A stretch of 64,000 nucleotides of DNA from Paulownia fortunei (taxonomy: Eukaryota; Streptophyta; Magnoliopsida; Lamiales; Paulowniaceae): assembly GCA_019321725.1 (NCBI GenBank), contig CM033124.1:10664001-10728000 (forward strand), in the 5' to 3' direction. The notes below the pieces were generated by a model. That model did not search any database. It had not been told where the DNA came from and worked only from the letters and a program-made list of their open reading frames with translations. Made by a program: the position numbers and the translations under genes. This document shows, in pieces, positions 23,501 through 35,389 of the stretch (positions within the stretch are counted from its first letter, which is position 1; the number at the start of each line of letters is the position of its first letter).

Positions 23501-23746
23501 AATGTTGAAAGAGGAAGAAAAAAGAGGAGAAATTGAAAAGGGGAATGAAATAGAAATTTTTTTTTGGTAGAATGAGAAAGAGGGGAGAAAAATGGATGAG
23601 AAAAATTAAAAAAAAGAGCTCTAGTGTAGAAGAAAATTTTCTAATAATATGAAGGGCAAATTAGTCATTTTAGAGGGTAATTTTTTCGATTTTAATAAAT
23701 ATATATACATAATTTAAATGTATAAAATTTGATAGCACCGTCCTAC
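20538..23746 (-). mobile_element. hAT element inserted in the Copia 5' LTR
   Basis: About 3.2 kb. The ends are imperfect inverted repeats resembling the plant hAT terminus CAGGGGCGGAGCCAAG: the left end starts CTGCACCGGAGTCAAG and the right end finishes TAGCACCGTCCTAC. The transposase remnant lies on the minus strand. The flanking DNA on both sides matches one LTR, which places the insertion inside it. I could not see a clear 8-bp target-site duplication, so the exact ends could be off by a few bases. Confidence 0.75.
20926..23222 (-). pseudogene. hAT transposase, TTF/ZMYM1-like type
   Basis: Read on the minus strand: an N-terminus MSNKKIDSYFKKQNSQ (23016-23222), a middle segment in scattered frames with a Cys-containing TTF-type zinc finger (SPKYVDKHGRRFLPSWF and CLPCYLF, about 22830-22960), the DUF4371/RNase H-like core (21986-22435: KYCLIMDKSRDESKREQM, NIRGQGYNDASTMRGQWNG, YFVHCFTHRLQL) and the C-terminal hAT dimerisation domain (20926-21522: LPVSTAITERVFSYMKFVKT). 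The transposase would bind the element's ends and catalyse cut-and-paste movement. Several frame changes and stops, for example near 21530-21980 and 22440-23010, show that this copy is dead. Confidence 0.9.
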
Positions 23747-24349
23747 TAGGTGTCGAATGGATATGATCGATTTTATGAGTGCTAACAAGATGCGAGTGGA
23801 GGGCTACAATTCATTAGAAATGCTGACAAGGTATGGTGACTAGACACATTTATTCAGTGTGAAGGGTGTATGGAAGAATCATGGACCATTACGGAGGGAT
23901 GTGTTTTGAACTATTAGATTGTGAGTAGATTGTAGGGATATGATTTAATGGTCGAAATTGATCCAAATAAAGTGACATGACCATTTACAATTGGACTCCT
24001 GAAAGTTTATAAAAAATCCCCATTTGATTCTATTCCAATAATCCCAAACTAATTCAATTTCATTGATTTCTCTCTTCTCTGCCTTTAAATTTTTCTGAAA
24101 CAATTTTAATTATGTTAAGTTTTGTTTTTCCTTTCAAAGAATAATATAATCAAGGTTTGGTTTATACTAATTCTTATAGAAGTATTGTATCTTGGGAGAC
24201 AGATGACAATATTCCTATTAATACCACAACAAGGGGTGAATCTGGAGATTATGCTTTGTCCATGCCTCACTTCAATTATGTTTTTTTTTTCTTAAAAGAT
24301 CCCCTTTCTATAAGAACAATTCTAAGATAAAGTTGATATTATAGTTACA
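23747..24349 (+). repeat. Copia 5' LTR, right part
   Basis: Matches 29195-29755 of the 3' LTR in order: GAATGGATRTGAYCGATT, AGAAATGCTGAYAAGGTA, ACATGACCATT, CTGAAAGTTTATAAA, TAATCCCAAA/TCACCCCAAA, and ATAGAAGTRTTGTATC. It ends just before the primer site. Confidence 0.75.
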
Positions 24350-24363
24350 ATTGGCATTAATAG
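24350..24363 (+). other. Copia primer-binding site, degenerate
   Basis: ATTGGCATTAATAGC aligns with the canonical initiator tRNA-Met site TTGGTATCAGAGC, with three or four changes. Its place immediately after the LTR supports it. Confidence 0.55.
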
Positions 24364-27300
24364 CATCAATCATCTCACCAACTCACTGAGAGATATGGCA
24401 ACAAAAGATGTTTTTATCTCACCATTATGAATCAGATGAGTTTGTCAACCGAAAATATCTCTACAGTTACAACAAAAGCAAAAGATCCTCATAAGAAATT
24501 TGCTTCGATGCATGAAATCATAGTGACTTCCTATCTAGGAACTACATCCTCAATGGATTAGATAACACATCATATAATATGTACTATTCGGTTAAAACAA
24601 CAAAGGCATTATGGGAATTACTTGCAAAGAAGTACAGAAAGAAATATGCCAGTTTGAAGAAATTCATAATTGGCAAATTTCTGGACTTCAAGATGGTTGA
24701 TTCCAAGATAGTGTTGAGCCAAGTTCAGGAGCTAAAAATCACCCTCCATGATATTGTACTTGAGGTGATGATGTTGTGTGAATCTTTCTAGATTGCTACC
24801 CTTATTGAGAAACTGCCTCTACTATGGAAAAATTTTAAGAATTATTTCAAGCATAAACACAAAGAAATGATGATGGTGGTTTTGATTGTTCGTTTTTGAA
24901 TAGGAGAAGACAATAAGATTTCAAAAAGAAGGTTTCTACTAACCGAATGGAGGCTAAAACCAACATGGTAGAGGACTTTAAATCAAAAGGAATAAAAAGA
25001 TGAAGCATTCTGGATTGTCAGATGACAAAGATGCTAACTGGTTTAAGTGCAATTGCTACAACTGGGCAAGCTAAATCATAAGGCAAAGAATTACTGACTT
25101 TCAAAGAAATTCAATCAGAATTAAGTGAATGTGACCAAAGAGAAAATAGTGTCAGTAGACATATCGGACCTTATGCTCTCGACTGTTATGTTCGAAGCCC
25201 ATTCGATGGATAACCCAAGAGAATGATGGGTTGACACAAGAGCTGCATGTCATATTTGCTCAGATAAAGAAATGTCCTTAGCTTATATTTTGATCAATAG
25301 AAGGATGTTGCTAATGGGCAACTCATCAACTTCCAACGTTGTCGGATTGGGCAAAGTGGTAATGAAGATGACCTCAGGCAAAAAACTAACCCTAGTTGAT
25401 GCACTTTATGTTTCATATATTAGAAGAATTTGGTATCTAGTTCATTGTTTATTAAGAATGAATTTAGGCTAGAGTTTGAGTATGACAAATTTGTACTTAC
25501 TAAGTATGATCAATTTGTAGGCAATGGATACTTAACTATTGGGATATTCAAAGTGAATGTAATGCATGTACTTGTAATTTCTAAAATAATAAAAAATTTA
25601 CCTTCTGTTTACTTGCTTGAGTATTCGTATTTGTGACAAAGTAGAATAAGTCATGTTGACTGTGCTTCCCTAAGAAAATTAGAAGGTTTAGAATTTATAC
25701 CTAAACTTAATTCAAAAGATAAAGCTAAGTTTGCTAAAAAAACCTTTTAGTTCACTAAAAGAAATAGCAAACCTCTAAGCTTCATACATAATGATATATG
25801 GATCTAAAGTTTGTTCAAAGTTGAGGTGGTAAAAAATATTTTTTCACCTTTATTGATGAGCATACTAAATATTGCTAAGTATATTTAATAAGCAGTAAAG
25901 ATGAGAACAATATGGGAATATGTGCTAAGTTTGGTATTACTTGTTCCCATATTAACATATTCCACATTTCTTGAATTATATGCTAAGTTTGGTATTATTC
26001 ATCAAACTACAACTGCGTAAACCCCTCAGCAAAATAGGGTTGCTGAGAGGAAATATTTAACTTTTAAAGACATGGTTAATGCCATGTATATTAATTATGG
26101 ACTACCTCATAACTTATGGGAGAAAGTTGTGCTTACAACCAATTTTATTTTAAATAAAATTTCTCACAAGCATACTGGATTAGGTCTTTTAGAAATATGG
26201 AAATATAGAACCCATTCCTATTAATACTTGAAAGTGTGAGGGTGCCTAACTAGAATAGTTATACCACCTCTTAAAATCTCAAGTTAGGTCCTAAAATCAT
26301 TGCTTGCATTTTTATTCGATATGCAAGTAGTTCATACATATTTCTAATATATATTTAATATAAGTAATATTCATGCGAACACAATTATTGAATTCAGATA
26401 TGTTGAATTCTTTGAAAATATGTTCTATTCTAAAGGAAATATTCATGAAAATACAAGATAACATATGATAACATATGAAGACATAGATTCTAAACTAGAA
26501 AGAGTAAAAGAGCCAAAATGGCGAAATTGATTTTATGACATATATGATTGAGAATGAACCTTAAACCTTTAATTAGGCCACGTCTAGCTTAGAGGATTTA
26601 TTCTAGAAGAAAGCAATTGATAATGAAATAGAGTTCATTCTAGGTAATAATACCTGATAATTAGTTGATCTTTGTTTGAGAACTAAAATAATTGGGTGCA
26701 AATGGATCTTTAAAAAGAAGTTAAAGATCAATAATTCAATTAATAAATACAATACTAAACTATTGTCAAAAAGAAGGTGTTGACTATTTTGATATTTATT
26801 TAATGGTAACAAGAATCAAGTCTATTCGGATCTTAATTTTATAATTTACATATACATCAAATGAATATAAAAATTGTAGTTTTAAATAGTGATCTAGATA
26901 AAAAAAAAATTACATAGAGCAACCAAAAGGTTTCAAAGTAAAAGAACAAAAACATAAAGTGTGAGACTTGTCAAATCTATTTATGATTTGAAGCAAGCCT
27001 CTAACCAATAGCACGAAAAGTTTGATAATATCAAGATAAGAAATAGATTCACCATAAATAAGTGTGAAAAATATGTCTACTCCTAGAAATTTGGAAAACA
27101 CATGTATTTGTATGTGTGTATATAGCTGACATGCTCATATTAAGAAATAATATTAAAATCATCAATAGGACAAAGAAAATGCTCACCATTAACTATGATA
27201 TAAAAGATATGGGTAAAGCAGATGTGATCTTGGGAATGAAGATCTATAGAACACTTGATGGGACATTATGATTTTAAACACATTATATTGATAAAGTGGT

Positions 27301-28600
27301 CTAGAGATTTAAGTCATATGATATTAAAAAGATAAACGATTCATTTATCCCATAAGTTATTATTCAATGAAATACCAAAATAGAAAATAATAGTTAAAGT
27401 ATTCCCAAATCATTGGAAGCCTAATGTACTTAATGAATTATGTACTCGACCAGACATAGCTTACGCTGTAAGCAAGCTAAGTAAATATATAAGTAATCTA
27501 AGTAGTGAATATTGGAGTGCATTACTCAGAGTAATGAGATATTTGAAGAGAACCAAAGAGTATGTGTTGCACTATTGAAAATATCCTCAAGCTATTAAAG
27601 GGTATGTTGATGCGAATTGAATTTCAGACAATGATGAATCTAAGTCAAATAGTGGATATGTATTTACTATTGGAGGCGGTGCTATATTGTGGAATCTTTT
27701 AAGCAGGCTTGTATAGCTTTAGATAAAGTTGGAGAATAAGCGGAATGGTTAAAATATTTTATAGAAGGTGTTCTAATATCCAAACTTGGTGTTAGCAATA
27801 TACATTCATTGCGATAGCCAAGCAACTATAACTAGGGCACAAAGTTTTATATAAAGTGGTAAATTAAGACATATTTAACATAGACATAATACCATTAGAC
27901 AGTTGCTCTCAGATGGAAAGATATAAATGATTTTGTGAATTCAAAAGATAACTTGGTGAATCCATTTATTAAGGCGTTATCAAGAGAGTGAATAAACTAC
28001 GCATCGAGGGAAATGGGATTAAAACCTAAAGATTAATGAATCATTTTAATGAAAACCTAACTTAGTGATGAAGATCCCAAGAACTAGGCTCAACAGGAAA
28101 CTAGTTAAGAATGGATTTAAGAGAAGCACATAGGAATATAATTTCTTCATATTTTTAAGATGCAAATAAGTGCTACCTACAAAGTTGTTGAAGAAAGCAT
28201 TTATTTTAATAATGCCTATATCTTATAAAAGTACAAGTGAAGTAGACTAGGATACTCCTTATAGGGCATCACCTATATGAGTGTGAACAAGACTGGTTCT
28301 ATAAGAATTTATCAAAGGAGATTCTCTAAAATAATTGTAAAACCCAAGAGAGTTCGGGTTCGAAATAATAAACACAATAGAGAATCATACTAGATATGAG
28401 GGATAGTGTATAGAGTCTATTGACTGGATTGAAATAATGGCTGACAAATCAAAACTTAAAGTTCATTGATTACCTAAGTGAGTTTGATAGGCTTTTACTA
28501 GAGAAGGTTCAAAGAGAAAGCTATTTATCTCGATACACTTTTTTTCAAATAGTATTCTTCTTAGTCTTCCTAATTTTTTGTCGAGTTCTTCCATTCATGT
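24364..28600 (+). pseudogene. Copia gag-pol remnant
   Basis: A heavily decayed TNT1-94-like polyprotein. The gag (UBN2) part is at 24579-24900 (MYYSVKTTKALWELLAKKYR, SKIVLSQVQEL). A protease to pre-integrase part is at 25200-25640 ([25 protein letters not shown]). Integrase fragments lie near 25780-26160. Reverse transcriptase pieces include GCKWIFKKKLK (26697-26730) and the catalytic-box segment at 27119-27160, where YVDD has become YIAD. The RNase H end is at 27440-28010 (RPDIAYAVSKLSKYISN, SGYVFTIGGGA, FVNSKDNLVNPF). Stops and frameshifts occur throughout, so it encodes nothing functional. Confidence 0.88.
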
Positions 28601-28606
28601 GAGGAT

Positions 28607-29755
28607 TATTGGAATTATGGGATTGTGAATTTGAAAAGTTTATAATTTGTTGGAAAGCATTTAAACTTTGCAAAAAGGTGTCCTTTAGTATGAAAAAGTA
28701 TCCCACATAGGAAAAGAAAAACAAAGTTAGTGCTTATATAGAATTTCACATGAGAGAGTAGTAATAATGTAATACTTTCCTTGTGGAGCACCCTAGGGTG
28801 GTGTTTTGCATCACCTAAGTCCACACGATCACATCAGTGGGCAATCATAGTGGACTTTTTTCATGGTGTTGTTGAAGTTATTGAAAGCGAATTTTGTTTT
28901 AAGCCTCGCTTTTCGGAGCTACTCCTAACTTACACTATGGTAGAGGAGGTGCCGTGAAGATCTAGGTATGTGTGCAGTACGAGCTGAAAGGGCATACATT
29001 GTAAAAATCGCATTGGGCGCTTTAGGGTGAACTTTGCACGTATGCATCGCTGTGAGTAGTTGAGGAGTTTTAAAATTTTCAGAAATAGAATTAGAGTTCG
29101 ATTGAGTGGCTTAATGACATATCATGTAGATTGATGTGGCGGATATGTCCAGTCTATGCATGCATGGCATGACAACGTGGTGTTGGTTGCTGAATGGATG
29201 TGACCGATTCTATAGGTGTTGACGAACCGCAAGTAAAGGGTTGTAATTGGTCAGAAATGCTGATAAGGTACGATACTGGAGACGTTTGTTCAAATGTAAA
29301 GGGTGCATGGTTGTGGACTATCATAGATAGATGCGATCTGAACCACTAGATTACTGCCAGATTGTAAGACATGTGAATAACCCAGATCGATCTAGATCAA
29401 ATGACATGACCATTCACGATTGGATTACTGAAAGTTTATAAATTGACTCCCTCTGCTTCCATTTTAATCACCCCAAATCAAATCAATACAATTGATTTTT
29501 CTCCTCTCTCTAGATTTTTTAAAATAATTTTGATTATTTTAAAATTCATTTTTTTCCTCTAATGAAAAATACAATCAAGTTTCGGTTCACCTCACATAGT
29601 ATAGTATTATACTAATTATTATAGAAGTGTTGTATCATAGAAGAAAGACGTCCACATTCCTGTTAGCACCACAATAGGAGGTGAAATCAGAAATTTGCTT
29701 GGTGGATACATCACTTCAGTTTCATTTGTTTTTTTCTCTTTCAATAACAACAAGA
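28607..29755 (+). repeat. Copia 3' LTR
   Basis: Begins TATTGGAATTATGGGA after a purine-rich ATGTGAGGAT, a decayed form of the common Copia junction AGTGGGAGATTGTTGGAATTATG. It contains TTATATAG near 28733-28740. The distal 550 bp match the right part of the 5' LTR and a 50-bp stretch at 29098-29150 matches the left part. The 3' boundary is uncertain (between about 29700 and 29770), because LINE-like coding sequence starts soon after. Confidence 0.7.
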
Positions 29756-29769
29756 TGATCACAAATTCA

Positions 29770-29970
29770 AGGGGCACGGACCAATCTCCAGTTGGTCCTA
29801 TCATTCTTGACATTTGTTCCTTGTTGACAAAGTTTGAGGATTGTTGTGTATTGCAAGTTAAGAGAAGTGGTAATCAAGCATTCAATAGTCCAGAAGATAG
29901 GGAGGGAGTGGATGACCTTTCGTTTTTAGTTTGGGAAGTTACCATATTTGATTTGAATGTAAGTTAAGCA
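29770..29970 (+). pseudogene. LINE RNase H-like C-terminal piece
   Basis: One open frame reads DQSPVGPIILDICSLLTKFE, followed by CCVLQVKRSGNQ. This is the usual end of the plant RVT_3 RNase H domain found at LINE C-termini (SPVGPIIxDxxxLL...VxxVxRxxNxxAHxLA). It then degenerates (FNSPEDREGVDDL) and stops. It is on the same strand as the LINE piece at 19200-20120. I infer that both belonged to one LINE interrupted by the Copia element, with about 2 kb of LINE also missing. It could instead be an independent LINE fragment. Confidence 0.55.
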
Positions 29971-31465
29971 ATAAATTCCTCACTATTTTCTTTCTTTTTC
30001 ATCTAATTTGTTTCACATAGTAGAAAGTTGTTTTCCCACTTGAGTTATTCTTCATTGGCCTTTGATTTTAAAGTTCATATTTCAAAATTTTATTATACTT
30101 CTATTACTTAGAGCAAGAAAAATTAGTCAAAAAATCACTTCAAAACCTAATTTCTTAGATTATTCCTTTAGACAATTATATAAAAACTAATAAATCAATC
30201 GCTCATGTTATTATCATATGCTTCACGTTAAGGAGGTGTTTGGCATACCTCCAGTGTCATAATAGATTTACTACTTGCACACTTCAACTTGAAAGCCTTT
30301 TCCTCGCTAGATTTTAGAAGGAAGAAAAGAGATTGGATAGAGCGAGGAGCGAGTACATTGGACTGCACTAAGAATAGGGAGACATGCTACTTTCGAACTG
30401 TCAAATGGAATAATCCATAATAACTATAATTTGATTCAAAGAACTTTGCACTACTTAAACATAATTGTTCCAAAAAAATAGAAAAAAAAAGGAGGAATAA
30501 TTTCATTCCTATGAAGTAGAACTGAAAAATAAAACGAGCTTCGTAATTATTATTATTATTTTTTTGACCAAAAACAAATCAAAGGAATACTTCATCACCC
30601 ACAAAAAAAACTCAATTTATACCAATTTTATATTTTATATTTTCTTTTGGAAACACTGTAAAATAGTGTTTCATTTCCTGAAATGAAAGTTTTCATAAAA
30701 ACATCCTTTTACTAAAAAGTAATGATGTCACTAGTTTCAATAATTTTCCATCACTACTTTTAACAATTATATTATAAAGATACTTAAAAAATTACTTTTT
30801 AACTCTATCTCAAATTAAATAAATTAAAATAATTTTGGCACGAAGAGAGTAATTTAAATCAAAGTAGAGCTACTCATTATTGTTTAAAATTTCAAAACAA
30901 TAAAGCAAATAGAAAACTAACAGTGTCCTATTTTTGAAGTTTCCAAACTAATCCTTAGTCTCCCATGAATCAGATCCAGGCAGACTCACAAGTTCAAATC
31001 AATACTCGGTGCAATAATTGTAGGAACAAACATGATTAGGTCAATTATGTGCTTACCAACTTCAACTTGATGAGTATTTTTTGTGACATGACTTTTAGTA
31101 CTAAGAAATCAATCAAGATTATAATTATGGAATAAGATAATTTAATTAAGTGCAATACTACCTTCTGCTCAAGGAGAGATAATGGGAAATTCATTATATT
31201 TGGACAATATTAACTAATCTTGGATTTTTGAAAATCTTTGATTTTGTTCTCTCATTATTTGTTTTTTTTTTATTAACATATATTAAGGTAGAACGATTTG
31301 CATGGAATATTGTAGGTGTGTGTTTGACTGATCTTTGGACACCTTTAATTTGTCTACTTATCCCATCTGTATTTTTGAGTGTGTTTAGGTCTATCAGTCA
31401 GGCCTAATAGATCGAGTTTAAACTGATTTAAGGTTATATACAATTGGATTTGAGGGTCATAGTGT

Positions 31466-31505
<40 letters not shown>

Positions 31506-31698
31506 ATAGTGTCCTACATGGAAGTATTTAATTTATCATCAGTTTTTTTTATATTTGTATTTATCTCATATTGATTGAGCACTAATATTTCAAAATTTTT
31601 TACATCTTAAATATGTTGAGGTTTGCTAAGACTTACCAATTTCTCTTTGAGTTTCTTGTTATTATGGAGGAAAATAAAATAAAGCTTCAAGTTTAAAT

Positions 31699-31730
<32 letters not shown>

Positions 31731-34243
31731 TAAAAGAACGAAATAAACGAGAGAAAAGGGACTAAATATGGTGCTATAAAAACTTGAATCCCTATGTCAT
31801 AGGCTTTGTATCTCAAAATTTTGTATCATAGGTATATCTCAAAATTTCTTATTATAGGTGGATGTGTCATAGGCTTTGCATTTTGGATTTCTTACTAGGA
31901 GAAATCTATATTTGAAAATTAATATTTTTTGGTGTGCCTAGCCTATCAATCTCTTTGTATTTGGAATTTTTCGAAAATTTTTCAAACCCACTTTATATTA
32001 TATATCGCATAAACTCAAACTTACATTTTTTTTTGTTAATACGACTTGTGCTTTTACTATTGAGCTTTTAATTTGTTTCGGATTAGCTAGTAGTAACAAA
32101 TTTTTCTCAATGAAAAAAAAAAGAAATTAAATAAAATGTATACGAAGGCAATGCAAAAGAAATCTAAGATAGGATTTTGAAAACAATTACCTCCATCAAC
32201 TCCAAATATGCTCTGTAACCTTGGCAGCCAAACTTATTTGCTGTGAATGAAAAACATGGAAAGAGATGAAAAAAATGAGAGGTAATCATTAGCAAGAAGG
32301 GAGCTCCGATCATAAATTATACAGAAATTATATATAGAAATTAGAAGCTCTTGGCCGACCAATCCACACCTTAATTGAGCTGATTAAGAATTATTAAGCT
32401 TCCACAATTTTTTCTGTTTAAAATAAGTTTTATGATTAGATTTTTCCTCAAGGTAATTTTACAAATATATAGACTGCATTTTAATTAAAAAATAATTGTT
32501 TTTATAATAATACAAAAAATTTGAACACTTAATAATGACACATAAGATTGTAATGAAATTGTAAGAGTTACAACGATTTTCAAATCATATTTTCTAAGTG
32601 AGTTAGATTTTGTTTTGTATTACATTAAATTAGAATTGGTTCTAATTTTTTAAAAAAATTATTTTTTGTTCAAATACTTAAATATCATGATAGATATGAA
32701 AAAAATTATACATAAATATCATGTATTGTATTTATATTTATATTTAATTTTAATAATTAATTAAGAAAAAAATATTTTTATATGTGAAAAATAAATAATT
32801 AATATCATATTTTTACCATTCAACCTCGTTCCTCTGTACTAAAATCCTGTTGAGTCTTCCCAAAAGTGCGGACAACGATTAATCTTTCTTCCATATCAGA
32901 ATATGCACCCTTTTAGTCAAAAAAGTCCCCCACTTCATTAACTTTCCTATGGTGAAAAAGTTAAGAGGCAAATGATCAGTCGATATCGTCCAACAATCGT
33001 GGAGGAGACCATGGAGAGCTGTGTGGAATGCTTTACTATTGAAACAAGCCAAACTAAAAAGTAGAGTCAGTGTTTGCTAATTGTAGGCCCAAATTTCTGT
33101 TTTATTATTGGATCCATGGCCAAGAGAAGCCGCAACAAAGTCTCGTTTTTTTGTTAGGTAAGTTGATGGATTTGGGTTCAAGTCAGACTCAATTCAGACT
33201 CGTTCCATTTGAAACGATTTTGTGAAGTTATAAATGACTTTAGAATGAATTTTAATTTTATATATATATATATTTAAAATTATAAAACTGTTTAGCGGGT
33301 CCGGAGTAGGATAGGTCTCAGATCCTTAAAAATCTGCTTCGTTGTCATCCTAATTTTCATATAATCATTGATATTTGTATGAATATTGATGTGGGTTCAC
33401 TGTAGGTGTTGTGTGATAATTTCGATTCAATACTTGTCTCATGCTTGTTATTTTTTGATTTAAATTCCTTATCTACATCACAAGTTTTTATCAATTGAAA
33501 ACAAGAAATAAAGTGCGTATCTCATAAATAAATATGAGGGAAATATTTATATCTATTTATATTTGGACATGATGCACCTTTAATGTAATTTAGATCTCTT
33601 AATCTACAAGTTTATTTAAAATGAAATTAAATATATATTGAATTAAAATAAATAAAATAAACATATGCTATTATTATATTGGTTAATCCAAAATTCTTTT
33701 GGAGTGATGAAGCCCAGATCACGAAATTGCAAATAAGTTGGATATAACAATCAAGAACGTAGGGTTTATTTTAGCATTTAATAGAAAAAGACCATCTTGT
33801 CCTTCAATTGCTAATGGAATTACCAGCATTATCTATCTTTTGCCAATCAATTTCCCAAATCCCTGTAACAAGCTAAAATGAGAGAAGATCCTTGGAGTTG
33901 CAGGATAGAAAGCAACTATGAGATTACCTCTACACACACACTATTCAGAATTTCAAGAGTTAAAGAAGAAAATACAGTGTTTGCTAAAATCAGAGATGAT
34001 TCCCATTCATGAAGATAAGTGTACTTATATTTTACAGGCTTAATTTGTAACTATCTAACCTTAACCAACTAATCGTAATTTTATTTGCTAAGAGTTGCTA
34101 TTGTACAAATCCATTCTTACAAATTGCTATTCCAATAATGGAGTCGCTTTTCTTCTATTTCCCATTTCTTGTTGTTGCTTTCTTGTTGATAATTGTCATT
34201 CTCTTTATAAAAGTGCTTATTCGTTTTTTTCTTGTTTGGGATT
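29971..34243. other. gene-free AT-rich DNA
   Basis: No gene recognised. It holds a (TG)n(AT)n microsatellite at 31466-31504, a (TA)n(CA)n tract at 31702-31729, repeat family D copy 2 at 32515-32705 and a lone exon-like stretch on the minus strand near 32190-32240. Confidence 0.5.
32515..32705. repeat. dispersed repeat family D, copy 2
   Basis: Aligns by eye with 17040-17245 in the same orientation, sharing TTGAACACTTAATAATRAC and the CGATTTTCARATCATATTTT segment. Confidence 0.65.
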
Positions 34244-34251
34244 GTAACAAT

Positions 34252-35261
34252 TAGAGGTGATCATAAATATTCAAAAATTGCTCGAACCGACTATATCGTA
34301 ATGTATCAAACTATTTTTACTAAATTATTATATAAATTATGGTTTAAAAATTCAATTAAAATTTATAGCAGTTTGGAATTTGAATAAATTAAATTGCACG
34401 CCTATATATATATATTAAATTTATTAATAATTAAAATTAATTTTAATTTTGACAATTAACTTATACTTGTAATATTTATTTAAATTTCACGGAATTAACT
34501 TTTTACATGTTTATCAACTTCTCATAAAAAAAAAATTATTTTTCATTTATCTCAGTTTGTGATGCAAGGAATATGTATGTTTAATTTCAATATTAAAAAG
34601 TTTAGCATTTTCTTTTTCTTTTAAAAGTGTTGGTTCTTTAATTTTTTTCAAGATTTTTTTTTCTTCTTTCTTTCTAATTGATTACTTTTCCTTTGTAGTT
34701 TTATGACATATGAATGAGTCAATTTTTCTTTTCAATAATTAGAAGATGAAGAAAATAAATAGTTTTTTTTGTATATACACTTAAGAAATTTTGTGTTAAT
34801 AATATTTGTATAATCAAATAAATTGTTTCTATTTGCATTTTGAAATATTGAGAATTTTTGCTTTATTTTATGTATTGTACCTATTATAGTTTATATAATA
34901 TAAATAAAATTAAATGAATAAGTAAAATATATAAAATGAGTTGAAATTTATACACAACGATGTAGCTATTTGTTAGTATTAAAAAGAATATTCTATTATT
35001 TTCAGGATAAAAACTATGGTGTTATTTTTATGTTTAAGTGGTTTTTATTATTAATATCTTAATTTTTTTTGGCTTAATTATTTCTCTTTATTAGTAAAAA
35101 ATCGTTAAACAGTCCGCAACTGCCCAAAATCGCTTAAAACCGTATTTTTTGTTTTATTTGACAAAATTATAATTTGTAATAATTTTTTAACAAAACCGCA
35201 CATAACAATTTTATTTGAAATTAGTAAAAAATAATACAAAATCGTATCATGATCAACCCTA
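34252..35261. mobile_element. non-autonomous hAT element with perfect 8-bp TSD
   Basis: A 1,010-bp element flanked by the identical 8-mer GTAACAAT at 34244-34251 and 35262-35269. Ends are inverted: TAGAGGTGATCAT at the left and ATGATCAACCCTA at the right, matching the plant hAT form TAGGGGTGNNCAT. Subterminal GCGGTTTT-type words (CAAAACCGCAC, CTTAAAACCG near the right end) are also common in plant hAT elements. There is no transposase coding, so it depended on an enzyme from elsewhere. Confidence 0.88.
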
Positions 35262-35389
35262 GTAACAATCCCCAATTTCATCTCCCAGCCATTCTTGCTC
35301 TTCACTCTTCACTCTTCACATGACCTCACGATTTTTGATAGCATGATTTCCAAAGGTTCTCTTAGTTTCGATTTTGGGCAAAAATCTCA

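Noticed and set aside
20538..23746. Exact 8-bp target-site duplication of the hAT element
   Set aside because: Flanks TAATTGGG and TAGGTGTC do not match well enough, so I give the ends without claiming a duplication.
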